Below are positions 43,964-51,627 of a DNA stretch of 64,000 nt, piece by piece. The stretch's first letter is position 1. Every line of letters begins with the position of its first letter. The position numbers and the translations under genes are program-made. The stretch lies in the NCBI RefSeq assembly GCF_963677035.1, contig NZ_OY781472.1, forward strand, positions 1,364,001 through 1,428,000, written 5' to 3'. A model generated the notes under the pieces. The model searched no databases, was not told where the DNA came from, and was given only the letters and a program-made list of their open reading frames with translations. The stretch is from an uncultured Hyphomonas sp. (GTDB lineage: Bacteria; Pseudomonadota; Alphaproteobacteria; Caulobacterales; Hyphomonadaceae).

Positions 43964-45233
43964 GGGCGGTTCCTCCTGCGTATCTGGCTTGCGTGCCCAG
44001 CGACTCTTCAATTCGAAGCATTTCGTTCCACTTCGCCATGCGTTCCGAACGAGAGAAAGAGCCAACCTTGAACTGTCCCGAGGCCCAGCCGACGCTGAGA
44101 TGGGCGATGGTTGTGTCTTCGCTTTCTCCCGAGCGGGCGGACACAATCGTGCCGAACCCGGCGGCCTTTGCGGCATCGAAGGCGTCTTTGGTGCGGGTCA
44201 GAGTACCAGCTTGGTTTGGTTTGCAGAGCAGGGCGGTGCAGGTTTTATCGGTGATCGCGGATTCCACATTGGCTCTGTTCGTAACAAGCAGATCGTCGCC
44301 GATGATTTGTGCTCTCTTCCCGAACTCAGCTGTGAATTTCTGGTGAGCCGCATGATCCTCTTCGGTGAACGGGTCCTCGATCATGGCGATAGGATATGAT
44401 CTCATCCAACCGGCCACCTGTTCGTACCATTGCTTAGTAGACAGGGCGCGCCCTTCGGCTTTCAGCACGTATGATCCGTTGCTGTGAAACTGGTTGGCGG
44501 CGACGTCAATTGACATGCCGACCTGTGTCTCCGGATTAAAGCCGGCCGTCTCGATACTGTTCAATAGAGCATCCAGCGCGCTTTCATTGCTTTCGAACAC
44601 CGGCCAATAGCCGCCTTCGTCGGCGACGCCCACGCTCAACCCGCGCCGGGATACGGCCTTGCCTGCAGCAAGGTAGATCTCTGCGACCCATTCGAGTGCT
44701 TCACGGAAGTTGGAGGCCCCGAAAGGGACGACCATGAAGTCCTGCAAATCCATGGCGCCCGCCGCATGAGCGCCCCCGCCGAAAACCTGAATCTCCGGTA
44801 CCGGGATGACGGGCGTTCCGCCATCTGCAAAATAGTGCCAAAGGGGCTCGTCGCGTCCGGCCGCAGCCGCATGGGCAACGGCGAGCGATGTTGCAATCAG
44901 GGCGTTGCCGCCGAGACGGCTGAACTGCTGGGTTCCGTCGAGGGCTTCAAGCGTTTCGTCGATGTGAGCTTGTTCGTTGGCTGGCAGGCCCATCAGCGCC
45001 GGGATGATTTCCTCGCGAAGACCGGCAAGGGCGTTTGAGACGCCATATCCGCCGAATTTGGGGCCGCCGTCCCGAAGGTCCAACACTTCTCCGGCGCCGG
45101 TAGATGCGCCGGCCGGCGCAATGGCGCGGCCTATCGCACCGTTCGAGAGCCGTATCTCGACTTCGATGGTTGGCCGGCCGCGGCTGTCCCAGACCTGGCG
45201 CCCATCTATGGATGTGATGTCGAGATGGCTCAA
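43950..45233 (-). CDS. Enolase-family (phosphopyruvate hydratase) paralogue in a catabolic operon
   Basis: About 427 aa using a TTG start at 45233; that TTG overlaps the kinase stop (TTGA), and the product then begins LSHLDITSIDGRQVWDSRG as enolases do. Most catalytic features are kept: GASTG loop, His156 in GGGAHAAG, Glu206 in ADEGGYWP, metal ligands Asp243, Glu286 (IEDPF) and Asp313 (GDD), Lys338 (CKPNQAGT) and Lys388 (GQFKVGSFSRSER). The usual QEF glutamate (E. coli Glu168) is Asp in LQDFM (residue 165), and the S-loop has GASTGAGE in place of the common GASTGxxEA. It may therefore act on a 2-phosphoglycerate analogue. The housekeeping eno is expected elsewhere. Confidence 0.87.
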   Translation of the reverse strand: MSHLDITSIDGRQVWDSRGRPTIEVEIRLSNGAIGRAIAPAGASTGAGEVLDLRDGGPKFGGYGVSNALAGLREEIIPALMGLPANEQAHIDETLEALDGTQQFSRLGGNALIATSLAVAHAAAAGRDEPLWHYFADGGTPVIPVPEIQVFGGGAHAAGAMDLQDFMVVPFGASNFREALEWVAEIYLAAGKAVSRRGLSVGVADEGGYWPVFESNESALDALLNSIETAGFNPETQVGMSIDVAANQFHSNGSYVLKAEGRALSTKQWYEQVAGWMRSYPIAMIEDPFTEEDHAAHQKFTAEFGKRAQIIGDDLLVTNRANVESAITDKTCTALLCKPNQAGTLTRTKDAFDAAKAAGFGTIVSARSGESEDTTIAHLSVGWASGQFKVGSFSRSERMAKWNEMLRIEESLGTQARYAGGTALGRN

Positions 45234-46339
45234 CTCTGCGTCTTTCTGTTGTTGAATTGCGCGGCCCACCGCGGGAACCATTTGTCCGACAGCGAACGGA
45301 GAGATTTGTCCGGTTGCTTCAGCTGGGCTCGGGCGAACGACCGAATGGCATTTTTGTCAGCGGAAGAGGTGATGTATTCAACGGGGGACTTCCCATCTAT
45401 GCGCGCCAGCAAGAGACCGGAGAGGTATCTGACGGCGCGGGCTTCGAAGTCAGAGTTCCTGCTGGTCTCGAAATACGCGGCACAAAATGCCTCGAACACG
45501 TCCTCATACTTGCTGGCGTATTCTGGTTTCCAGACAGCCTTGAGAAAGAGGTGTGCCCCGCAGAAGGCGAGGTCAAATGCCGCGTCGCCAAGATTGGCGC
45601 ATTCCGCGTCGAGAATGACCGGGTGGTCAGGGCCGAATAGAATGTTCTTAGGGCTGAGGTCCCCATGTATCACCCACAGACGGCTTGTTTCGAACAGGTT
45701 CACCAGTCCGGTCAGTTCGTCCTCAAGGTCTGTATGTGCCGAAATACTTGCCAGGAAATAGGGAGACAGCCGCAGGGGGTGGATCAAGTCAGGCTGATTG
45801 AACGTCTCGGCGGCCTTGGGGTTCACGCGGCTTGCGTCGTGCAGGTGACGCAGCATTTTCGCCAGTTGCTGAACATGGCCAAGGCGGATGATTCCGTTTT
45901 GCAGCTCTTCTTTCCAAACCGTGTAGTCAGAAGAAGAGAGATATTCTGTCACCAGAACACCCGTTACCGGATCGTGACCGAGAACGGTCGGCGTAGCATC
46001 CGGTTCGACGGTGTTGGCGAACCTGTAATATGCTGCCTCGAAATCTATCCGGTTTGTCGGGGCAAACCAGTCTTCGGCAACTTTCAGTTTCGGAAGGGCC
46101 CGTTTGGCGCACACGGTTCCATCCGGCAAGTCAACGCGCCAGATATCACAAGACACACCACCCCTCAGCGGTTCGCCGGTAAGGGGGCCTTCCTGACCTG
46201 CCAGCTCCAACGTCAGGAGTGCATCACGGATAATGCCCGGTATGTTTGGAATTGTACGCTCCCCATTTGTCCCTGAATGCCGGGTTGGTCTTGTGACGAT
46301 TGGCAGGATCGGATTATTGATGTACGGCTGATATATCAC
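45230..46339 (-). CDS. APH-fold small-molecule kinase (aminoglycoside-phosphotransferase superfamily)
   Basis: Up to 369 aa. The catalytic loop is complete (VIHGDLSPKNILF, with Asp227 and Asn232), the metal-binding DFG-like aspartate is in ILDAECANLGD (Asp244) and the ATP lysine is probably Lys79 in CAKRALP. The start is uncertain: the ATG at 46339 lies within a palindrome in the divergent promoter region and no good Shine-Dalgarno sequence is seen. The stop overlaps the enolase TTG start (TTGA), implying coupled translation. Members of this fold phosphorylate antibiotics, choline, homoserine, methylthioribose or other hydroxyl compounds; here a metabolic substrate for the adjacent enolase is more likely than drug resistance. 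Confidence 0.8.
   Translation of the reverse strand: MIYQPYINNPILPIVTRPTRHSGTNGERTIPNIPGIIRDALLTLELAGQEGPLTGEPLRGGVSCDIWRVDLPDGTVCAKRALPKLKVAEDWFAPTNRIDFEAAYYRFANTVEPDATPTVLGHDPVTGVLVTEYLSSSDYTVWKEELQNGIIRLGHVQQLAKMLRHLHDASRVNPKAAETFNQPDLIHPLRLSPYFLASISAHTDLEDELTGLVNLFETSRLWVIHGDLSPKNILFGPDHPVILDAECANLGDAAFDLAFCGAHLFLKAVWKPEYASKYEDVFEAFCAAYFETSRNSDFEARAVRYLSGLLLARIDGKSPVEYITSSADKNAIRSFARAQLKQPDKSLRSLSDKWFPRWAAQFNNRKTQS
46329..46338. promoter_or_regulatory. Palindrome in the kinase/aldolase divergent region (possible GntR operator)
   Basis: TGATATATCA is a perfect 10-bp palindrome located 50 nt before the aldolase start and at the very beginning of the kinase reading frame. FadR/FCD-type GntR regulators often bind short AT-rich palindromes of this kind. 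If it is an operator, the kinase probably starts further downstream than 46339. Confidence 0.35.
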
Positions 46340-46387
46340 AAGCGGAGAAGTGTCCAGCTTCCCGCGTACCGGAGGGGAGGAACCGGC

Positions 46388-47086
46388 GTGTCGGACAAGA
46401 ATTTGCTGGCGAGGCTTTCAGCACTCGAAACTGCTGCGGTGGCGGACATCATGGTGGCAATGGGTCTGGAGGCGCAGGTCCTCGCGCCAGAGTTGCGGCC
46501 GCTCGGCAATGCCAGCATGGCTGGCCTGGCATTGTGCGCTGAGGGGAGGGAAGAGGCTGGTCAGGCCGGCTTGCCAACATTCGATCTTGATGCCCTGGTC
46601 ACCCCTGGTGCGATTGTCGTCATTGCCACGGGTGGTTGCGACAAGGGTGCTATCATCGGTGACAATATGGTGACCAGTATGGTGCAGGCCGGTGCCCGGG
46701 GATTCCTGCTTGATGGCGGTGTCCGGGACCGGGAGGCGTTGGCAAATGGGCCGGTTCCGGTCTGGTGCCGGTATGCCTCGCCGATCAACGCGCACCGCAA
46801 ATGGAGGTATACGGCCATGAACAGTCCGGTCATGCTTCCTGGTATCTGGGGCGACGTGGCAATCCGGCCCGGCGATCTCATTCTCGGGGATGAAGATGGC
46901 GTTGTTGTTCTGCCTCAGGAGCATGCGGAACAGATCATTCATGATGCCGAAGTTCACATGCGCGTCGAGGCAGGCATCAAGGCGGCAATCGAAGCGGGAG
47001 AGAGCCGTGAAACCGCAACCAGATCCAGCCGCCGACTACAGCATGTTCGTCCTCTCACGACGCATGCGGAAATACCTGAAGAATAA
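46388..47086 (+). CDS. RraA-like / 4-hydroxy-4-methyl-2-oxoglutarate aldolase-family protein
   Basis: About 232 aa from a GTG start at 46388, which follows GGAGGGGAGG; the frame upstream to 46277 has no conservation. The family signature is complete: GDNMVTSMVQAGARGFLLDG followed by GVRD (Asp109 to Asp114), the Arg and Asp that bind metal and pyruvate enolate in HMG/CHA aldolases. RPGDLILGDEDGVVVLP is the conserved C-terminal element. Such enzymes split 4-hydroxy-2-oxo acids into pyruvate plus another 2-oxo acid at the end of aromatic meta-cleavage or gallate pathways. It is transcribed divergently from the kinase operon. Confidence 0.88.
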   Translation: MSDKNLLARLSALETAAVADIMVAMGLEAQVLAPELRPLGNASMAGLALCAEGREEAGQAGLPTFDLDALVTPGAIVVIATGGCDKGAIIGDNMVTSMVQAGARGFLLDGGVRDREALANGPVPVWCRYASPINAHRKWRYTAMNSPVMLPGIWGDVAIRPGDLILGDEDGVVVLPQEHAEQIIHDAEVHMRVEAGIKAAIEAGESRETATRSSRRLQHVRPLTTHAEIPEE

Positions 47087-47110
47087 TTCGGAGTGACCCA
47101 ACGGCAATGT

Positions 47111-47138
47111 TTGACCAACCCACTTTTGAATGTAGATT
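47111..47138 (+). promoter_or_regulatory. Candidate promoter of the hydrolase/acyl-CoA ligase operon
   Basis: TTGACC (47111-47116), a 16-nt spacer and TAGATT (47133-47138) precede an AT-rich stretch about 82 nt before the hydrolase start. The match to sigma-70 consensus is partial. Confidence 0.35.
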
Positions 47139-47219
47139 AAAAAATTCTTGAAGAGACAAAATAACGGTTTCGGGCGTCGACTGCACGTTCCGACATAAAA
47201 AATGCACTGGGAGGTGCGC

Positions 47220-48386
47220 ATGACGGCCACGAAGCACAAATACGATCGGATTCCGTACCTCGTCGTCTACGAGGACAAGTCTGCGTTCAAAGACACCTAT
47301 GCCGGGGAGATCGACAAGGTTGCGCTCAGCTGCCAGCTACTGAAACCAAGGGATAATCCCTCGAAGACGGTCGTGATCTGGTCACACCCGATCGGAGGCG
47401 GATCATATCTGCCAATGATGGCGGCGCTCGCCAAAAGTGGTGTTCACACGATCTATTGCGATACGCGCTATCGCGGTGTCGACACCGCGCTGATCATGGA
47501 AAAGGTTATCTGCGACCTCGGGGCCGTAGTCCGTGATGCCAAGGAGCGCCTCGGCTACGACAAAGTGGTGCTCGGCGGGTGGAGCGGTGGTGGCTCCATG
47601 TCGCTGTTCTATCAATCGGAAGCCGAGCAGCCATCCGTGACGGCCACGCCGGCTGGTGATCCGCCGGATCTGACCACGCGCGGCTTCATTCCTGCCGATG
47701 CCGTGATGCTTGTGGCGGCGCACCATGCGCGCCACATCACCTTTACAGAGTGGATCGATCCGTCGGTGATGGACGAGAACGACCCGGAAAACCGGGATGT
47801 CGAGCTCGACATCTATGACCCGCGCAATCCGCACAAGCCGCCTTATTCAGCGGAATACCTGGAACGGTTCCGCCAGGCGCAGGTCGACAGAAACCGGCGC
47901 ATCACGAAATGGGTCAAGGGCAAGCTTGCGGACTACAAGGCCGCTGGCCAGGTCAATCGGGAGTATGGTTTCGTCGTGCATCGCACCATGGCCGATCCGA
48001 AATGGCTGGACCCGGCGATCGATCCGAATGAACGCAAGCCGAACTGGTGCTTCCTTGGCGCTCCGGAGATTGTCAATGATAGCCCGGTGGGGCTGGCCCG
48101 GTTCTGCTCGCTGCGCAGCTGGCTCTCTCAGTGGAGTTATGATGACGCCCGGGCGGACGGGGTGAAATGTGCCGAGAAAATTTCCGTACCCGTTCTTGTC
48201 GTTGGCAATACCGCCGATGATGGGATTACGCCGGAGCATACCAAGCGCCTGTATGGAGCCGTCTCTCATGACGACAAGGAACTGGTGTGGATCCAGGGTG
48301 CCAACCACTATTTCTTCGGTCAGCAGGAAAAGGCCGTCGAAGCGGCAGAGACCTGCGCGAATTGGCTTCAGAAGCACGGGATGTGA
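47220..48386 (+). CDS. Alpha/beta-hydrolase
   Basis: About 388 aa. The start at 47220 follows GGGAGG; an ATG at 47202 is less well placed. The nucleophile elbow is GGWSGGGS, the oxyanion region VVIWSHPIGGG, an acid is likely in VVGNTADDGITPEH, and the histidine is in GANHYFFG. A large insertion between about residues 140 and 280 (lid, with AAHHARHITFTEWIDP) makes it longer than typical C-C bond hydrolases. It opens an operon with two acyl-CoA ligases (3 nt and 14 nt gaps). An ester, lactone or ring-cleavage product is a plausible substrate. Confidence 0.85.
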   Translation: MTATKHKYDRIPYLVVYEDKSAFKDTYAGEIDKVALSCQLLKPRDNPSKTVVIWSHPIGGGSYLPMMAALAKSGVHTIYCDTRYRGVDTALIMEKVICDLGAVVRDAKERLGYDKVVLGGWSGGGSMSLFYQSEAEQPSVTATPAGDPPDLTTRGFIPADAVMLVAAHHARHITFTEWIDPSVMDENDPENRDVELDIYDPRNPHKPPYSAEYLERFRQAQVDRNRRITKWVKGKLADYKAAGQVNREYGFVVHRTMADPKWLDPAIDPNERKPNWCFLGAPEIVNDSPVGLARFCSLRSWLSQWSYDDARADGVKCAEKISVPVLVVGNTADDGITPEHTKRLYGAVSHDDKELVWIQGANHYFFGQQEKAVEAAETCANWLQKHGM

Positions 48387-48389
48387 GGC

Positions 48390-49976
48390 ATGGCATCCCA
48401 AGACCGCCTGTTGCGGTCTCTTGAGGAGATCGCGGATCCGGAAATCCATACGCTTGCAGACTTCCCCCGGTGCCATGCTGCCCGCACACCGGGCCGGACT
48501 GCTGTTGTCTATGAGGACCGGACGTTCACATACCGTGAACTGAATGAATTCGGTGACCGGATCGCGTTGGCACTTTGCAAAGCAGGCGTTGAAAAGGGAG
48601 ACCGCGTTGCGTTTCTTGACAAAAATTCGGACGCTTTCTTCCCAATTCTCTTTGGGGCTTCAAAGGTTGGGGCAACGCTCGTTCCGGTAAATTTCCGTCT
48701 CGCGCCGAAGGAGGTGGCCTATATCCTGCGGGATAGCGGCGCAAAGCTGATCTTTGTCGGCGAGGAGTTTCTGGACGTCGTGACTGCGGCTGGCTCGGAA
48801 ACAGGGTCGCTCGAAACGGTTGTCGCAATCGATGCCGGACCGGGGGTGGCCGGTTGGGCGAGTGTATCTCCGGCCCCGGGTCAACTGCCGGATTCACCAC
48901 GTCCGGAAGAGACTGCAGTGCAGATGTATACCAGTGGGACAACCGGGCATCCGAAAGGCGTGGAAATTACGCACCGCGCAATGGTACGTTCCGCGATCGA
49001 AGGCTTGTCCGTTTGGCCAGCGATGTTTCGGCCGGATGCTGCGGTCCTGTGCACCATGCCGCTGTTCCATATTGCCGCCTGCAATCTGGGCCTGGCGGGT
49101 TTGTATGCCGGGGCACGTGTGGAAATCCTTCGGGCGGCGTCGGCTGCGGAGATCATTCAGCTCATTGCCGATCACAAGATTGCTGTGACACCGCTCCCGG
49201 CGGCGCTGATCCACGACATCATCCGGCTTCCGGAAGTGGGAGAGCTTGATCTCACCCATCTGGATACATTGCTGATTGCGGGATCCGGAATTCCGGTTGA
49301 GTTGCTGCGGGAGGCGCAGAGTGTGCTCAAATGCGGTTTTGCATTGTCATATGGCATGACGGAATGTTGCGGTGGGCTGACTTATCTTGGTCCAGCGGAT
49401 TGCACATATGATGCGGGCCACAAACTTAAGTCCGCTGGCAGGCCGTTGGGGGCATCCCGTTTGAAAGTTGTCGACGAGGCCGGGGAGGAATTGCCCCGTG
49501 GTCAGATCGGCGAAATCCTGTGTCTGACAGACCGGGTGATGAAGTCGTACTGGAACAGGCCGGAGGCAACTGCCGAAGCCCTGAAGGATGGTTGGTATCA
49601 CAGCGGAGATGCTGGCTATTTTGATGAAGAGGGGTTTCTCTACATCGTGGACCGTATCAAGGACATGGTGGTCAGTGGCGGGGAGAACATCTATCCCGTT
49701 GAGATCGAGAACGAGCTTATTCAGCACCCGGATGTCGAGGATGTATCTGTCATCGGTCTCCCGGATTCCAAATGGGGCGAGAGCCTGCTCGCCTGTGTCG
49801 TGCCGAAAGCCGGTGCGCGGCCTGACCCCAAAGACATTGAGTCGTTTCTTCGGCCTCGCCTCGCGGGTTACAAGATTCCGCGAAAGTACAAATTTGTGGA
49901 GAGCTTTCCCCGAAACGCGACCGGCAAGGTACTGAAGCGGCAGATGCGGTTGGATTTCGCTGATTTGGCCAGCTGA
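48390..49976 (+). CDS. AMP-dependent acyl/aryl-CoA synthetase (1)
   Basis: A 528-aa ANL-superfamily ligase that activates a carboxylic acid with ATP and joins it to CoA. The P-loop-like motif is YTSGTTGHPKGV, the adenylate motif SYGMTECCGG, the hinge and A8 region GDAGYFDEEGFLYIVDRIKD, and the C-terminal catalytic lysine is in NATGKVLKRQM. It begins 3 nt after the hydrolase stop. A medium-chain, aromatic or terpenoid acid is possible; the acyl pocket (HIAACNLGLAGLY) is not diagnostic. Confidence 0.92.
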   Translation: MASQDRLLRSLEEIADPEIHTLADFPRCHAARTPGRTAVVYEDRTFTYRELNEFGDRIALALCKAGVEKGDRVAFLDKNSDAFFPILFGASKVGATLVPVNFRLAPKEVAYILRDSGAKLIFVGEEFLDVVTAAGSETGSLETVVAIDAGPGVAGWASVSPAPGQLPDSPRPEETAVQMYTSGTTGHPKGVEITHRAMVRSAIEGLSVWPAMFRPDAAVLCTMPLFHIAACNLGLAGLYAGARVEILRAASAAEIIQLIADHKIAVTPLPAALIHDIIRLPEVGELDLTHLDTLLIAGSGIPVELLREAQSVLKCGFALSYGMTECCGGLTYLGPADCTYDAGHKLKSAGRPLGASRLKVVDEAGEELPRGQIGEILCLTDRVMKSYWNRPEATAEALKDGWYHSGDAGYFDEEGFLYIVDRIKDMVVSGGENIYPVEIENELIQHPDVEDVSVIGLPDSKWGESLLACVVPKAGARPDPKDIESFLRPRLAGYKIPRKYKFVESFPRNATGKVLKRQMRLDFADLAS

Positions 49977-49990
49977 TAAAGAGGTACGCT

Positions 49991-51529
49991 GTGAGCTTTG
50001 AAATCGCACCGCCGCTGTTCCACGATTTCATTCGCCTGAACGGCAAGTGGTATCCGGACAAGCCCGCAATCATCGATGAAAACGGTGCGCTCAGCTGGGG
50101 GGAATTGAACCGGCGGTCCAGCCAGGTAGCCAACGGACTGCTGGAGATGGGAATCGGCAGGGGGCAGGGCGTCGCCATCCTGATGTCGAATTGCTCCGAA
50201 TATGTCGAGGTCATGTACGGAATCCTGAAGGCAGGGGCGATCATTGTACCGTTAAACCTTGCTGTACATGAGGAAGGCCTTATCCGGATGATCGAAGACT
50301 CCGGTGCGAAGGCTGTTTTCTATACACCTGACCAGTACAGGCGCTTTGAGGGCCGGGAGTTCCCCGCAGGCCGGCCCGCCGAACTTGTGCTCGGAGAATC
50401 GGGAGTATCGGCCGAGGAATTCCAGAGCTGGAGAGACCGGCAATCCGATATTGAACCCGCTGTGGAAATCGCTGAAGAAGATCCGTGTAACATCATCTAC
50501 AGTTCCGGCACGACCGGTCTTCCCAAAGGGATCAAGCATGCTTACCGTCGGCGCCTGCAGTCCATGTACGAACTGGCTCTCGCCCATCGTTACCATTTTG
50601 CGTCGATTTCGATTTGCCCAATTGGGCTCTATTCGAACATAGCCTGGGCATCACTTTTCTGTGCTCTGATCGTTGGCGGAACGTGTGTGGTGCGTTCCAG
50701 GTTTGATGTGGACGATTGGCTCGAATGTGTTGAGCGCTACGGCGTCACGCATACTTTCATGGTGCCGATCCAGTTCCAGCGGGTGCTGGACGCACCGGGC
50801 TTCCGGTCCGGGCGGGTTGCGTCCCTGGAAGCGGTCATATCTGGCGGCGCGCCATTGTTGGGAGACCTTAAGCGCAAAATTGATGAGCAGTTCGCGTGTG
50901 CGGTCATCGAGCTTTATGGACTCACGGAAGGCTTCATGACGACCCTGCAGCCCGAAGAGGCGGAAGGGCGCACGGCATCGGTCGGGAAACCCGTCCGCGG
51001 CCATGACTTTATTCTGGTTGATGATGATGGCCATGTGGTGCCGTGGGGCGGGACAGGAGAGATCTGTGTTCGCTCCGTCCACTGGATGGTCGAGTATCAC
51101 AATCGTCCGGAAGCGACCGAGGAGATCAAGTATTTCGACCCGGACGGTGTGCTGTGGCTGCGAACCGGCGATATCGGCCGGACAGATGAGGCAGGCTATC
51201 TTTACATCACGGACCGGAAGAAAGACATGATCGTCTCCGGCGGCCAGAATATCTATCCGGTAGATATTGAGTCCGTGATGATCGGGCATCCTGCTGTATC
51301 GGAAGTGGCTGTCATAGGCGTGCCGGACGAGACATGGGGCGAAACCCCCATCGGCATTATTGTGCCGGAGGCGGGGAGTGCGCCGGAACAGATTGCTGAC
51401 GTCCTTGAGTGGACCAATGCGCGGGTCGGCAAGCGCCAGCGGATCAGCCGTTTGGAAGTCCGGGAGAACATGCCGCGCAACCCGAATGGAAAGATCCTCA
51501 AGCGTCTGTTGCGGGAGGCATATGAGTAG
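49991..51529 (+). CDS. AMP-dependent acyl/aryl-CoA synthetase (2)
   Basis: A 512-aa ANL-superfamily ligase with a GTG start at 49991, 14 nt after the first ligase. Motifs are YSSGTTGLPKGI, ELYGLTEGFM, TGDIGRTDEAGYLYITDRKK and NPNGKILKRLL with the catalytic lysine. It is too divergent from its neighbour to be a recent duplicate, so the two probably activate different intermediates of the same route. A strong hairpin terminator follows 44 nt after its stop. Confidence 0.92.
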   Translation: MSFEIAPPLFHDFIRLNGKWYPDKPAIIDENGALSWGELNRRSSQVANGLLEMGIGRGQGVAILMSNCSEYVEVMYGILKAGAIIVPLNLAVHEEGLIRMIEDSGAKAVFYTPDQYRRFEGREFPAGRPAELVLGESGVSAEEFQSWRDRQSDIEPAVEIAEEDPCNIIYSSGTTGLPKGIKHAYRRRLQSMYELALAHRYHFASISICPIGLYSNIAWASLFCALIVGGTCVVRSRFDVDDWLECVERYGVTHTFMVPIQFQRVLDAPGFRSGRVASLEAVISGGAPLLGDLKRKIDEQFACAVIELYGLTEGFMTTLQPEEAEGRTASVGKPVRGHDFILVDDDGHVVPWGGTGEICVRSVHWMVEYHNRPEATEEIKYFDPDGVLWLRTGDIGRTDEAGYLYITDRKKDMIVSGGQNIYPVDIESVMIGHPAVSEVAVIGVPDETWGETPIGIIVPEAGSAPEQIADVLEWTNARVGKRQRISRLEVRENMPRNPNGKILKRLLREAYE

Positions 51530-51573
51530 TGGAAAATCACCGTTCGGCACTAACCTGCTTCAAGCGAAAAGAA

Positions 51574-51603
51574 AAAAGGCCGCTCCAATCGGAGCGGCCT
51601 TTT
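51574..51603. terminator. Bidirectional intrinsic terminator
   Basis: A perfect 13-bp stem (AAAAGGCCGCTCC, loop AATC, GGAGCGGCCTTTT) with a T-rich tail on the + strand and a matching A-run on the left. It serves both the acyl-CoA ligase operon (+) and the convergent TonB receptor gene (-). Confidence 0.9.
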
Positions 51604-51627
51604 CCTTTTGCTGGGCTTTAGGAGGAG

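Noticed and set aside
45230..46339. Aminoglycoside resistance gene
   Set aside because: The APH fold is present, but translational coupling to an enolase and operon context favour a metabolic kinase; no sign of a resistance cassette.
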